From Sordaria brevicollis (taxonomy: Eukaryota; Ascomycota; Sordariomycetes; Sordariales; Sordariaceae), in assembly GCA_033439795.1 (NCBI GenBank), contig JAUTDP010000003.1:2294001-2358000 (forward strand): a stretch of 64,000 bases of DNA. The letters are read 5' to 3'. Below are positions 21,897 to 36,529 of this stretch, one piece after another (position 1 is the first letter of the stretch; every line of letters begins with the position of its first letter). A program made the position numbers and the translations under genes. Under the pieces are notes generated by a model. It made no database searches and was not told where the DNA came from. It saw only the letters and a list, made by a program, of their open reading frames with translations.

Positions 21897-24800
21897 TTTA
21901 GTAATTATAATTAAAAGATTTAATTAATTAAATTATTCCTATATTAATCGAATCCTTTTATTAAAATATTCGGTTAATTCGCATTTATACGTCGCTTACT
22001 AAATACGCGACTATTATATTTATATATTTTTTTTAATTATTAAATCCTATATCTCTCTCCGGCGAATATCGACCCTACGATTACCTCTCCTTCTATTAAT
22101 TATAATAATTTCGGTAATTTAATTATTTATTTTCCTTTCGTTTTTTCCTTTTTTTACTTTTTTTTAATCGTACTTCGGCCTTTTAAAAAGATCCTTATTA
22201 TTTAACGTACTTTATTAGCAAATTTTAACTTTATTACCCTAATCCGAATTATTTTACTTAAATAGATTTTAATACGCGGGTAAAATCCTTTAATATAATA
22301 AATTTCCCCTACTCTAATAATTTACTTCGGTATTTAATTTTAGTAATATTTAAAAAAAATTCTATATTTACTTCGTAATTCAAATTTACCCCCGATCGCA
22401 ATAATCTATCTCCGTTTCTATTTCTCCTAATATAGTAAATTCGAATTCTAATTCTAATTCTATACTTAATTTATTTAATAAAAACCTACCTATTTTCGAA
22501 CCGGCTCCTTTACCCCTTAATTTTATTCAATTAATTAAAACTATTAATTACCCTTTAAACAAACGTTATATTACTATCCGTATTAATTGTAAAATACGTA
22601 TTATAAATATTAATTTGGACGATAAATTAATTATAATTATTTATCCCCTTTTTATTAACTTTAATAAAATCGACGCTTCCCTTATTAAAAAAGATAAAAG
22701 TAAAAATAAAGCGCTTATTTCCCGTACTTTAACCCCTCTTATAATTAATCCTAGTAAATTATTTATTACCCTGCCTTTTTTACCTTACTTTAATGCCGCT
22801 TTAAACGCGTCCCCTAAATTAAATAACCGCTCCCTATTTATAGACGGCCCTAATACTATTTATAAATTCTTTTAAATTAATATTCCCCTTAACTTATTAG
22901 TTAATAAGAATATTAATTAATTCCTATTAAGTAAAATAAAATACTATTAATAAGAGACTAGTAAAAAATTCAATAATATATATAACGAATTCGAATTTAT
23001 TACAAACCGAATAGGTAATATAAAAATAAACCCTCGGTAATATTCGCGCCTACGTAAATACCCTCGATTCCCGTATTAATATTAATAATTTATACGTAAA
23101 CCGAAAAATTAATATAATAATTAATAATTTAAAAAAAGTAATTATATATATTAATAACCTTCAGGACTATATCGATTCCTATAAAGCTACTATTATTAAA
23201 AATCTTATTCAATTTAAGGATACTACTTTTTACCTCCGTAATAAATTCGATATTAAACGCCAATTAATCGATCGCCGCTTTAAAAGTATAATTACCTCTA
23301 TAAATATTAATAACGCCCGTTATAATTACTTTACTAAGAAAATTAAACTTTTCGAAATTTAATTAATTAATATTAATAACCTACGTTATTATAATATTCC
23401 CCCCGCTTTAAAAAAGGTCTTTAAATATACTAAATTTAAAATTATCGATTAACTTTATACTATTTATAATTAAATAAACCCCCTTATCCCTTCGATCGAA
23501 CGTAATATCAAATTAATATCTTTATAAATTAGCCTTTATAATTACGGATACCCTAATATTACTAAATAAACCGTTAATAGCCAACGCAATTATTCTTTAA
23601 ATACTTTCTACGCTACGATCGCTAACGAAACTAGTAACCCTAACCTTAAACGCTTTTACCGAAATAAATCTATTAATTTCGATCTATCTATTAAAAACCC
23701 TAAATAATATTTTAGCTTATTACCCGAATAAAATTCTAACCCGTTACTTAAAGCGACCTAAAAGGATAACCCCTACTAGAATAAAGTAAACGCTTAATTA
23801 AAAAAACGTCTACGCAAATCTCTCTAAATTTAGAAGGAATTCCAAAATAAATTTAAAAACCTTAATAATATAATTAAATCCGTTAATAAAAATAAACGCG
23901 TAATAAATAATAAATCCTATAATAAATTACTTATATATAACCATTATTACCGTAAGAAAAAAGATTCCTATAATTATTCCCCCTATAAAAAAGATTATAA
24001 CGATAGAAATCGTAATAACCCCCCTTATAATAAACTATATTATAACCCCTTTTCGTTATTAAATTTTAACGGCTTAAAGGACTTTAATTCCGAAGTTTAC
24101 CGTCGTTATAAAGCTAAACGTAAAATTTATCGAATAAAGTTTTATAAGGATAAAATTCGTAACGATTTTAGAAATTCCAATTCTAATTCGTTAAAAAATA
24201 AAAGACCTTTACGTAATAAAGGTAATAAGCGCAAACCTCCTCGTAAAAGTAAAGGAAACCCTAATAATAACCCTAATAATAATTTTAATAATAATTTTAA
24301 TTTTAATTCCCTAACCGATAAAGAACGCCGTTAATAACGCGCCGGAACCTTTAATATTATTAATTCCTCCCTTATTTAACGCAATTACAATTTCAAATTC
24401 AAACGCGAAGAAATAAGCCAATTCGTTCCTTTCTATAATAATTCCGAAGATATTAATATTATTACCGATAAAAAAACTTTAATTTATATTAACGTATTTA
24501 TATTCCGCAAACGATTATTATCTTTTATAAAAAATAAGGAAACCGAAGCCGAAATTAAGAAGTAAATTATATAGTATTTCTCTACTCTATTAAAAAGCGC
24601 TATAATATTATAATAAAATAACGAAATCGACCCTACCCGCCGCTACGCTTTATATAAAAAAGGTTTAAACGCTTTACGAAATATTTTAATTTAATGGTTT
24701 ATACCTAATTCCGCTACTATTACCCAAAAGTTTATAAAATACCGCTTTAAATTTAAAAATATTACTAAGGATAAAAACGCCTTTACTTAATTCGTTTAAC

Positions 24801-27800
24801 GCAAATTATATTATACTTACGCTATAAATATCTTTTATTATACTAATAAGAATTAATATAATATTATAATATAAATCTAAATTAGTATAAATTTTAAAAT
24901 TAAATAATACTTTAACGCCCTATTAAAAAAGGGTAATTTCGTCGATTACTTTATAAAAATCGAAAATATTAAAGTAATCCTATTATTAACCGCCTACGAA
25001 TAATATTTTAATATTTAATAAAAAACTATAAGCGGAGTATTTAAAATCGAAATTATAATTCTAATCTTTAATTCCTCGAATAATACTTCGAACTATAATA
25101 ACCGCGCTTACGGCTATAATTAAGACCGTAATTGCAATTAAGACCGTAATTACGACTACGACCGTAATTATAATTATAATAAAAACCGTAATCGAAATAG
25201 CGATTATAACCGCGATTAAGAGGGATATTATCGCAATTCCTACAAAGACCGAACTAATTATATAAAGGATAAAAATAAAAATACTAATTTAAATTTAAAT
25301 TAAATAACCTATATTAACAATTTATCCGCCTCCTATAATTTTAAATTTAATAACGAAAATAATACTTTTTATACTTCTAATATATTTAATTTTAAATTAA
25401 AATATATTAATTATTATAAAGTATTTTTATTAATAAAAATAAAGCGAAAATACGTAAAAGTTTACCTATCTTATTATAAATTATTATCCCCTTTTATAAA
25501 AAGCCCCGCTAAATGTACTTATATATATTACCTAAATATATTACCCTTTAAAAACGCCCTCTTCCGCTATTTTAACGAATATAAAAACGTAAAAATCGGT
25601 TATAAGAAATCCTACCCCCTAAAAGAAATAATACCTATAAATAACTTCGCCGTATATAAAGCCCTAATATATTAAAAAAAGGAAATTTTAAAAGGACCTC
25701 TATCTAATTACACTTACCTTCGTATTAAAATTTAATCTTCCTTATTTACCGAAGAAATAAAAATATATATAGACTTAAAAATAATAAAATTTATTATCGA
25801 CCGAACTTTTTTATCGATTTTAAAATATATTATTTTTATTAAATACGCTATTAAAATTAAAAAAATAAATAGAAAATTTATTAAATTATCCGAATAGGCT
25901 ACTTTTAATTTATATTTCGAAAGAAAGGTCGGCGGAAAACCTAAATTAATAAAAATAAAAACCGCTACGTAAATAATAGATTAATTATAACCAAATTTAT
26001 TCTTAACTAATTCCTTTCTCTACCCGTAATAAACCAATATCGATTATAATACCGAAATTATTACGTTCCTTAATATAAGCCTTTTAATAATACCCTTCTA
26101 AATTTAGCGATATTTAATAAAATATATTCGTAAAATTACCGTTTAGAAAATTATAATATTATAATTAAAAGAGGAAACATTAATCCTAATATATTATAAA
26201 CCCTTACTTAAAAGAAGGAATTTTATATTTAATTCTAAAAATAATATAGCGGTAAATATTATAATAGATTACCGAACCCCTAAATTAATCCTATTTAAAA
26301 ATACCACCCGTAACGTAAAGAAAATTAAGAAGAAATAATATATAAAATATATCAAAAAATATAAAAATAGCGGATACTTCGCTAATAATTAATTAAATAT
26401 TAAAACGGCTATTTTCTTTATTTAAATATTAAATATATTAAACGAAAACCCTACCCTAATAATAAATAAAATTATTAAATAGGTAATTAAAAACTATATC
26501 CCGCTAATTAATTTCGAAATAAATTTATCCCCCGCCGTCGAAATTACCGCGCGCAATTATAAGAAACCCCCCGCCGTACTAAAAAAATATTTAACATTCA
26601 GTATTAGGATAAAGGGCCTAAAGGTAATAATAGAGGAAGGAATATATATTTATACCGCGTACGAAAGTTATACCAATATTCTAAAAAATATTATTAAAAA
26701 TTTCCTTTTATTATAAAAGGAAAGAAATTTAATAAATATATTAAAAGAGGATTATATACGTATTCTATTAATCGAAGAATAATAGAACTAAAAAGTAACG
26801 GCCCGTTTATACCCTTTAAATTAAAAAAATTAAACTATAATTAATAAAGTCTTCAATATTTTACATCGGTAAAGTAAAATATAATAAATTACCCGGGTAA
26901 TGCCGTTCGTTTATTTAATTTTCGTAATATAAAAAGAAATTAAAAATAGAAAATAAAAAACGCGGCTAATAATTAATATAAAAGTAATTAATAATTTAAC
27001 GGTATTAAATAACTACCCCCTTCCTCTATAAAATAAAATAATCGCATTTATATACAGGAAGAAATATATAACCGTTATCGACGTAATAACTTTCTTCTAC
27101 CAATTCGGGGTATAATTATTATATTGCGACCGGCTAATTTTTATTACTTATAAAGGATTAGAAGCCCCGACCGTTACCCAAATAGGTTTTAAAAATACCT
27201 TTACCTACGTCTAGCGTTTTATAGACCGCCTTCTAACTAATTATAAAACCTACTACCAAGCTTATATTAACGATATTATTATTATTTCGGATATTTAAAA
27301 AAAGTATATAAAATATTTAAAAATTATCTTCGGTTTATTTATATTTAAGAATATTTTTTTATCGTTAAAGAAATCGTTCTTAAATTACCCCAATATAAAA
27401 TTATTAAACTTTCGTATTAATAATTTAGGTTTATAGAATATAAAATAGTATATTAAAGCCTTCTAGAAATTTAAATTCCTAGCGTAATTAAAAGCCCTTA
27501 AAATATATTTAAGAGGCGCCGGTTTTTTACGGCACTTTATTATTTATTATATTTAATTATTTAAATTACTTTAATAAAAAAAAATAAACCTTTTAATTAT
27601 TAAAAGAACCGAAGGGGTAATAATTAACGGTAAATTGGCGAAACGAATAACTTACTATAATTGTACCCGCTTCACCCCTACCGCTAAAAAATTCGCCGCT
27701 TTCAACGCCCTTTAAAAAAAGATTTATAACGGCCGTATACTTTACTACCTCGACCCTAATAAATAAATTTTTCTTTAAATTAACGGTTCTTTAAAAAGGG

Positions 27801-29947
27801 GAAATAGCGCTATACTATTCTACTTAAAGGATAATTACGAATAAATCCCCGGCACCTTTATTCTAGTAAATTAAATTTTATTTATTCTATTCTTAAATAA
27901 ATACTTTATTTCGGCGGAATTTTAATACGGACTTTTAAAATTAAAAGTAATTATATTAATATAAATAATAAAGAAATTCCGTACCCGTATCTATTTTTAT
28001 AATAAAATTATTATCGTCCTTATAAATTATGCAACTACGAAGGGTATTATCGAATAAAAATCGCTATATATATCCTCTACGGATAGGAATAACCGCCGCC
28101 TAATTAATACTTTTATTTACTTCTCCTAATACGATATTAAAATATATTATTTACTTAAAAAGCTCAACTTCATTCCGAACGCCTTAAACCGCCTCCGCGC
28201 CAAAAATAATACAAATCCGAAATTAAACGGCACCCTAATTTTAAACGATATATAAAATAACGTATTAATAATCGACTAAATATATTTAATAATTATAAAA
28301 ACCGTAATAAATAAAAAATTAAAGGACTATTTTGTAAAAAGATATTAAAAAAATAAAAAATATACTGCGGTAATCGAAGATTTAAAAGACTTCCGCCTAA
28401 ATAATAAAGACGTTACAACTTTTCGTCGACTTAAATACCCCTTCTTTATAAATAATAGCCTAATATATATTAAATATTTAGAAAAAATACTATATATCCC
28501 GCACAATTATATATAATCCGTATTCGAATTCGTTTATAACGAAAAGTATTATTTCGGCCAAGACTATATATTATATAATTTTAAAAGCTTTTCTATAATT
28601 AATAAATCCTATTTAATAAAATAATATGTCCGAAATTATCCTTTTTATAATTTAAATTAAATAAATTAATTAACCCCTATAGGAAAATTCTAACTTATCT
28701 ACCCTAAAATTAATAGTAATTTATTAATACGTATTTTAATTATTAATTTCATTATTAAATTACTAAAAGTATTAATAAAAAACTCTTTATAAAAAATACT
28801 CGGGCGTAACGTTTTCAATACGTTAATACTAATTACCGACGTTATATTTAAACGAATTCTCCTTATCCCCGAATATTCTACCTATATAATTTAAAAATAA
28901 AGAATTACCTTCGTTTATTCTTTAATATTTTATAATTAAAAAATACCTTTAAGGATTATTTTTAATAAAAATTATAAATTTATATCGGTTTTCTAAAAAA
29001 GTATATAAACGGCGCTAAGTATTAAATTATTAATAATTACCGTTTATTATCCGCAAAGGGATAGTACTTCGGAACGTAAGAATTAAAATATTAAAATCGC
29101 TATTAAATTTTATACTTTCGATTATTTAAACGAAAATTAACTCGCCCTCTTACCCGCTTTATAATAGAACTTTAATAATATTTATATTAACGCTATTAAA
29201 GCCTCCCCCTATAAATACTTATTTAATTATAAATTCTAAGGCCCCTTAGAATCCTTTAATAATTTAACCTAAATATACAATTCGGTACTTCAAAACTTAT
29301 TTAAAAAGGAAGCTAAATTAACCTCCGATTTCATTACGGTTAAAATTAAACGTTATTATAACTTTAATAAGAAACCTATAAATATTAAAATTAAGGATAA
29401 AATATTTCTAAAATTTTATTATAATTATTACCTTCGGGACCGACCCTTATAAAAATTTTCTTAACAACGAATAAAACCCTTTAAAATTCTACGTAAGGTT
29501 AAAAAATTAACGTTCGAATTTAAACTCCCGGAAATTATAAAAAATATCCACCCGGTTATTTCTATTACGTACCTAAAGAAGGCTATTTAAGGCGATAATC
29601 CCTTTTAACGTACTATATCCCTATTAAATCCTATCGAAAATTCCTAAAATTCCGATCCCAACGCCAATCCGCGCTATAAAATAAAACGGATAATTAAATA
29701 TAAAGTATTATAAAAAGGAATAATTAAATTTTAAATTAAATAAAAAGGATATAATAATAAATCGAATAAATAAAGGAAAAAAGAAAAAATAAGGGGAATT
29801 AAAGAATTAATAAAGGAATATTAAGACCGGAACGGAAAAAGGCCCGCGTACGCCCCGATAATATTTATAAAAGGTAAAAGGAGGAGTTTAAAGAGGAAAT
29901 AAAAAACTATTAAAGATAATAGTATTTTTTTTACGAAGCCCGGTATA

Positions 29948-30272
29948 TATTACCGGATATATATAATTAAATAAATAATAAAGTATTAAATTAAATTAAT
30001 TAAATAGCCGACCCGGCGCCGCGGCTATAGGCATTAGCGCCATGGTCGCGTATAGACCTACTAGCCGGTATCGTAGGCTGGCGGGCCAGAAACGGTAAGT
30101 ATCTACTTTGATTGTATAGAGTAGATCCTGCGCGTCGCGGTCTTTAAAAGGATCCTTCGCGACGCGGCCTGCGGCCCGTTTCTTTCTTTCTGTATCTCGC
30201 TTTCTTACTTTAATATTATTGATTTTCATCAAGGATATTCGGAGTTTTGAGCAAACCCAGCCTACCGTAACA
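29948..30272 (+). repeat. Gypsy 3' LTR (325 bp)
   Basis: The right LTR starts TATTACCGG (RIP-changed) and ends GTAACA, followed by the GAATC duplication. Its 5' third is more heavily mutated than the matching part of the left LTR, while its middle is better preserved. Confidence 0.92.
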
Positions 30273-30899
30273 GAATCCTTATACGTTATTATTAAATATA
30301 ATCTTCTTCTACTATTTAATAGTGCGATTATTAATTATTATAACCATCCGATTATATTATTTATAATATATACGGCGTATTAACGATATAAATACCTTTA
30401 ATATCTTTTTCTTTTTAATGGGAAGGCCCTAACGAGCGTATACTTTAATTTCTAATTATACGAATACTTTTATATTAAAATATACGTTATCGAATATAAT
30501 TATATTCAACCGGAAAGGTATATTAAAATCGTTAATATCTTCCGGAGGGAAATCTACATCTTTTATTAAATAATAAAATTTAATAAAAAATATTAATAAT
30601 AATACGTATAATTCGTTAATTCGTTTTATTATTTCGGGCTTATCGACCTTAAAGCTACTAAATACGAATATTCGGATACTTTATAAAAGATTTTCGTATA
30701 ATAGATAATCTTTCTCTAACTCGTAGTAATTCTAACGCGTAACGAGGGTTTTTTATAACCTATATATATTTAAATATTTATTAATTCTTATTTATTATAT
30801 TAAATAATATATAATTACGTATATTCGCTATAATAACCGAAAATTTAAGATAATGCGGGCGCGGATATCCGCCCCCTAATACGAATTAATTAATAAACT

Positions 30900-33800
30900 A
30901 TATAGCGTATAATTAAGTTAATATTTCTAATTAGTATTAATATAATATTAATATAATATTTTATTATATTCGCCACTTATACCCAATAACGGTCCGGTCT
31001 TTAGGCCGGGGAGAAAATTTATCTCTATCGTATTATTCTATTTTAATAAAATATAAAATCGCTAATAGGTCCAATTCGAATATTAATAACCAATTAATAA
31101 AAACGATTTACTTATATTTAAATTCGCTAATAAATATTATTAATAGCAATACTAATCTATACCGACGAAATGCCTTAAAATAGTAAAGTCTAATATAAAT
31201 ATTAGGCTAGATTATTCGAAAACGGATATTACAAACCTTTTAAGAACCAATTACTTTACTAACGTTAATATCGTCGATAATAATTATAATTTTATTAAAC
31301 TCTATATCTTCGTTTATTATTCTAATTAGTTCTTCTATATTATATCCCTCCGTTTTTAATATATTTATTATCCTACCTAATATCCTTAAATAAAAAACGG
31401 TAAAACTCTTAATAAAATTTTACGTAAAAGAATTTATAAGTAAACCCGTACGTAAACTAGCCGTATTTATATTTAACTAACCGAAATTAATCCGACGACG
31501 TTTCGTAATATTCGTAACAATATTACGAAACGCCGCCGGTTTAATTAACCGAATAATTACCTTATATAATAATTAATAAAGGCGTCTACTTATATAATTA
31601 ATTATATAAAAATACTCGTAAATACGCTAATATAATTTAAATTCGGGGGCGGATAATAATATATTAAATTTTACAATTTCGGTAAAAATAACCGTCAAAA
31701 TATCGATAATAGATTAATAAAATTCAATACGGGATATAATACGTTAATCGAAGGGGGTACTCCGTCGAAATATTCTAATATCGAATATAACTCTTATTAT
31801 ATCGCTAAAATATACCTTTAAATTAATCTTTTTAAATTAAAATAACGATACAATCGTTATAAGGATTAACTATTTAATATATTTTTATAGGGTATACAAC
31901 TTAAAATATATAAATAATTAAATTCGTTTCTAACTTAGGATAAATAGTATTTACCAAAATATTCGAATATATCGTAATATAATATTTAATTATAAAATCG
32001 AATTTAAGAATATTTCGTATACGCTTTTAATAATACTTTAGAACTCCGAATAGGTAAAATCGCCAGGCCGGCCGCGAATTAAATCCAATATTAATATAAT
32101 CGATATAACGGTAAATATTTCGAAAGTTATACCGTAATTAGTATTAATCTTCTTCTTATCGCCCTTATACCGCTTACTATTTAATAATTAACGAAAACGG
32201 ATTATTTCGAAATAATTTCGAAACTCTTTTACGAAAGAAGGTCCTACGTTATTATAATTATCCTTAGGGACTTCGTATTTATAATAATTAAAGTTCGCCG
32301 CTATACGTATAATATTATTATTATTATTCTATTAAAATATATTTTTAATAAACGTAAAGATAAGAACGTATAATAATATTTAAAACCGATAAATTAATAA
32401 ATATATTATTTTATTAATAATTATTATCTCGTTAATAGCTAATTATCGACGGGTAATACAATAATATAAAATAAAGAAATTAACTTTTTTATTACTAATT
32501 ATAGTAGTAAATCCCTTATTTAACGCTATTAATAATTCGAATATTTCTATAACTTTATAAAAATTCGAATTATAAAGACCGAAAATAATAATTAAAATAT
32601 TTATTTACTTAATATATTCGTACCGAAGTAGTACCGGTATTTAAATATAGCAACTTATTAACGATTTGTATATCGACTAATAGAGCCCGAAACTATCGTT
32701 ATAATCGAATATCGGTACCGAATATACCCTACTATACTTCTAACGAATAAAAGTATTAATTAAAATTTTATAACCAAAATATTATACTTCGAATTAACCA
32801 AATATAAACGATATTTTATAAATAAACAATAACGCTTTATCGAAATCGAATAATACGTAACGGATATATATACTAAAATAAACGGGATCGTTAAAAAACT
32901 TAATATAATTATTAAAAGCGTAATCGAACGCTACCTTAATTCGTATACGAATATCTTTAAATTCGATATACTCTATAAAATCTAAAGTAAATACGAATTC
33001 CCTTAATACAATATCTACTTTTATTATTGGATTAATATCAATCTTAAAGGAATTTACTACAATACTTACGCTAATAACCCAAAAAATAAATAATATAATA
33101 CTACCTTCCTCGACGGCCTTAACGGTAAATACTATAAATATATAATAATTATCCCTCTCAACCGTACTTAAGAACCGAAATAATTTCCGCTAATTATAAT
33201 AAATATTACGAATTTAGCCTAAATATAATCGTTAACCGTTATAATAGAATTAATATTAAAGAAAGGAATATTCGAATTCGATAATATTATTAGGGAAAAT
33301 TAATTCCCATTCTAATAAACTCTTAACTAGTAAATTATCGATTAGTAAATTATCGGTCGTCGTAATTAGCGGATAAAATACGAAATTACTATTAATTATA
33401 TAAATTAAACCCGCCTATTAATTATTATACTAAATTTTAATAAAGTTATTAATTAAATTAATAAATTTATAATATATTTTATTTCCGAACTTCAATTAAA
33501 TAATACGGGATACTATATTAATAAAATTAAAAATATAAAAATCTTACATTAATATTTCACTTTTAAACTTTACCATTTATTATTATAATAATAATAACTT
33601 CTCGGGTTATAAAGTAATATCCTTCGCTATACGTATTTTAATATATAATATAATTTTTCGGACGTAACGCTTTAATATATCTAAATTAGTAAATAATATA
33701 TTATCTACGTTATAATTAATTAATAATACGAATAGTTCGCGTTCTACCGCATATTATTTCCGAAACGTATTAAATACTATATATTTTAACCCCTATCCGA

Positions 33801-34120
33801 ATTAAAAATCGCTTAACTAACCGTAAGCTTTATATAGGAATTATATAGGCTTTAAACGAATAAAAGGATTATTTACGTATAATAATTCTACTAGGATATT
33901 AAATTCGTTTAATACCTTTATAATAAATTCGGCTTCTTTATCTTCGATTCCCTCGGCCTCGTCGTTATAATCCTCGGTCTAATCGAAATAATCGAATATT
34001 ATTAGGAAATCGTCATTACTATCGAAATTATCTATAATATCGTCTATATTATAAATAATATTAATAGCCTATAATAACCGTTAAGCTAACGTATTATTTA
34101 CTATTTCTTTATCTACTTCG
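30900..34120 (-). pseudogene. Unidentified large coding relic, minus strand (part 2)
   Basis: The minus strand shows a frame that stays coherent over at least 2.3 kb (about 33300 down to 31000), with stops only at codons expected from RIP of CAA, CAG or TGG. Readable fragments include VKAVEEGSIILFIFW, VAFDYAFNNYIKFFND and VPKDNYNNVGPSFVKEFRNY. An acidic segment (EDYNDEAEGIEDKEAEF) lies upstream at about 33930-34070. The size and setting suggest a transposase or other mobile-element protein, but I recognise no family or catalytic motif. The plus strand also shows a fairly open frame at 32.6-33.6 kb, judged to be a shadow. Confidence 0.5.
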
Positions 34121-35179
34121 TTATCCGTAATATTATCGGCAATATCGACGGATACTTATATAAATATTTCAATAAAAAACGCGACGGGAAACGCGATAAA
34201 AAATTCGATTTAATAAATCGATAATACGGCGTACTACTTAAAACGCGGGGTTAAAACCGATATTCTAATATAAACGCCTAGAATAAAAAAATAAAATAAT
34301 TATTTATATTTAATTCGGCTTTTTTAATATCTTCCTAATCGTTATCTTCGTTAAGATAATTATTATTAATAATACCGGGAAACGATACGTCGCCGGGTAT
34401 TTCGAAAAGGGGGTTATTATTATTAAAACGAGGTTTTTAACGAAGTACGCCGTTCGAGCCCGATTCGGAATCTTTTTAACGTTATCTTTTATATTTATTT
34501 TAAAAAGCGATACGCTTTACCCGGGTAACTATACCCCTAATCCTAATAAATCGCAATATAATAATTATTAGAACGAAAAAGGGAATATATTAATAAATTA
34601 AATTAAAGGGTAATAATTAAAAGTAATTAAATATAATAATTATAAAATAACGTTAAGAATTCAATTAATAATTTAAATAGAATTTAATTTTTATTCGGTC
34701 CGCGGGGTTACCTAGCTACTATATAATTATTTAATTATTACGTATTTAATTAAATCGTTATATAAGCGACGGCGGCCGTAATAGTAATCGAATTTAATAA
34801 ATATAGAAGGTGCGATATCCGGTTTTTACTATAACCCCGGCCCGGCCTTACTCTTAATTATTAATTAAATTTACTATATTAAAAACTTTACCCGGTCGCG
34901 AATAGGACTTCAACTCCGATTTAAATTAATACTATTATAATATTACTATATATACTACGCTACAAAAAAAAATCGAATTCCAATTGTATAAATTCCGCGG
35001 CATTTAGCCTTAATTTAAATAATCCAATTATAAATTATACGATAATAGTATAAAATTAATATATTTTAAATATATTAATACAACAGATAGGCTAATTAAA
35101 ATTAATTAGAGATTATCGATTATAAATTATTATATAATAATTCGAATATATATTATTAAAAAGAATATTATTAAAAGTG

Positions 35180-35395
35180 TATAAAAAGAAGAAAAAAGAT
35201 AAAAGAAAAGATAAAAGAAAAGATAAAAAAAATAATAAAAAAGATAAAGGAAATAATAAAAAAGAAAATAAAAGAAATAATAAAAAAATTATAAAAAATA
35301 TAATAAAGGAAAAATAAAAAATATAATAAAGGAAAAATAAAAGAAAAAACTAAAGAAAAAAATAAAAGAAAAATAATATAATAAATACAAAATAC
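35180..35395 (+). repeat. A/G-rich low-complexity tract
   Basis: About 215 bases made almost wholly of A and G with scattered T, containing repeats of GATAAAAGAAAA and AATAATAAAAAA-like units. The strand bias is strong, unlike plain RIP-decayed DNA. Confidence 0.7.
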
Positions 35396-35417
35396 GAAAT
35401 ACGCCCAATATACTACG

Positions 35418-35654
35418 TTAATAAATAAATTCTATATCCGAATTAATAAATAACCCATTACTAATAATTTCGGTAGACGCGGCGGAGGTAATAGGGGCGG
35501 CGGAAATATCGGCACCGGTACTAGCGGACGAAGAAGAAACGGCGGGTATATCCGGGGGAAGGGGGAGGCGACGGATTTTGGCGCAAACTATTATCGAAGG
35601 CGTTAACGTTATATTATAAATTATAATATCGGATATATAAATAAAATTCGTCAT
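35418..35654 (-). pseudogene. Relic frame with surviving Ser/Ala-rich segment
   Basis: A 78-codon minus-strand frame from a true ATG at 35654. Its middle encodes LPLPPDIPAVSSSSASTGAD, a GC-rich stretch far less decayed than its surroundings, and the ends fade into AT-rich sequence. It probably belonged to the same older element as the relic to its left. Confidence 0.3.
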
Positions 35655-36529
35655 ATTATAATTCTCCTTAATCTCCTTTTAAATCTTCTTCTTAATAATT
35701 AGTAAGCGCCGATTAAACCACTTATCTAAAAACCGGAAATAATATAGTTAAATATATTTAAACTCTATATATAATTATTATTAATAATTTAAATAATTAT
35801 TAATTAATTTTATTAATTATTTACCTTCTTTATTAAGTAAATTATCCTAATAATTTAATATATTTAATTAACGGGTAAATCCGGCCTTCTTTTTATCCTT
35901 TTTATATTTAAGTAATATACACGTCCGTTCGCACAAAAAGGCGACAATTTCGAGGGTAATAATACCGAATATTTCTAAAATATAAATTAATATAATTAAT
36001 ATTATTTATTACATTAAATAAAATAAAATAAAAATACGACGCCGGATAAAATAATAAAATAAAAAGAAAATAATATACTATATTTCGATAATAAAATTGG
36101 CTAAAGGGGTAAGACCGAATATAATCTAAACGGCTAACCATTTACGTCTAGACTTTAAAAAAATTTTCGGGAGATTAAAAATTATCGAATATATTTATAA
36201 TCTCCTCCTCCGTTAACGAAATATCGGGATCTAAAAATTCTTCAAACTCAAAGTCGTCGGTATAACGCTCTAATAACGTTTAAATAATAATAAATATTAT
36301 AATCTCTAATCTTAAATATATAAATATACTACTATATTAATTAAAGCCGCCCGCTTATCATTCTTTTAATAATCTATTAAAACGTTATAGGCTATAGAAA
36401 ACTCGGTTTCATACGGGTCAATTTTACTATAAAAAATAGTATTCCCTTGGGCGGAGCCGGATATGCCCAACGGAGACAATGAAACGCCCATTTTATCCTC
36501 CTCTCTTATATAAACGTTCTTTTACCTTA

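Larger units (their letters stand above)
21572..30272 (+). mobile_element. Ty3/gypsy LTR retrotransposon, RIP-inactivated
   Basis: This 8,701-base element has two 325-base LTRs and flanking GAATC duplications at 21567-21571 and 30273-30277. The LTR termini are TGTTAC and GTAACA, each kept intact in one copy. Decayed coding blocks run left to right: gag to about 25.3 kb with an Arg/Asp/Tyr-repeat region, protease near 26.0 kb, reverse transcriptase with YINDI at about 27260-27290, RNase H, integrase with a YYPQRDSTSER remnant at about 29031-29080 and a GPF/Y-like module at 29.40-29.55 kb. RT lying before integrase identifies Ty3/gypsy. Dozens of stops make it non-functional; I see no frameshifts in the pieces read. 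It sits in sequence that is itself decayed. Confidence 0.92.
30278..36435. other. AT-rich RIP-decayed block right of the gypsy element
   Basis: This is 6.2 kb of CpA/TpG-depleted DNA. It carries minus-strand coding remnants (listed separately), an A/G-rich tract at about 35180-35390, and no LTR pair or terminal repeats that I could find. Together with the block left of the gypsy element it is probably one older element or gene cluster. Confidence 0.65.

Noticed and set aside
32640..33570. Rather open plus-strand frame in the decayed block
   Set aside because: The minus-strand frame over the same bases continues for more than 2 kb on one register and has stops only at RIP-expected codons, so the plus frame is taken as its shadow.
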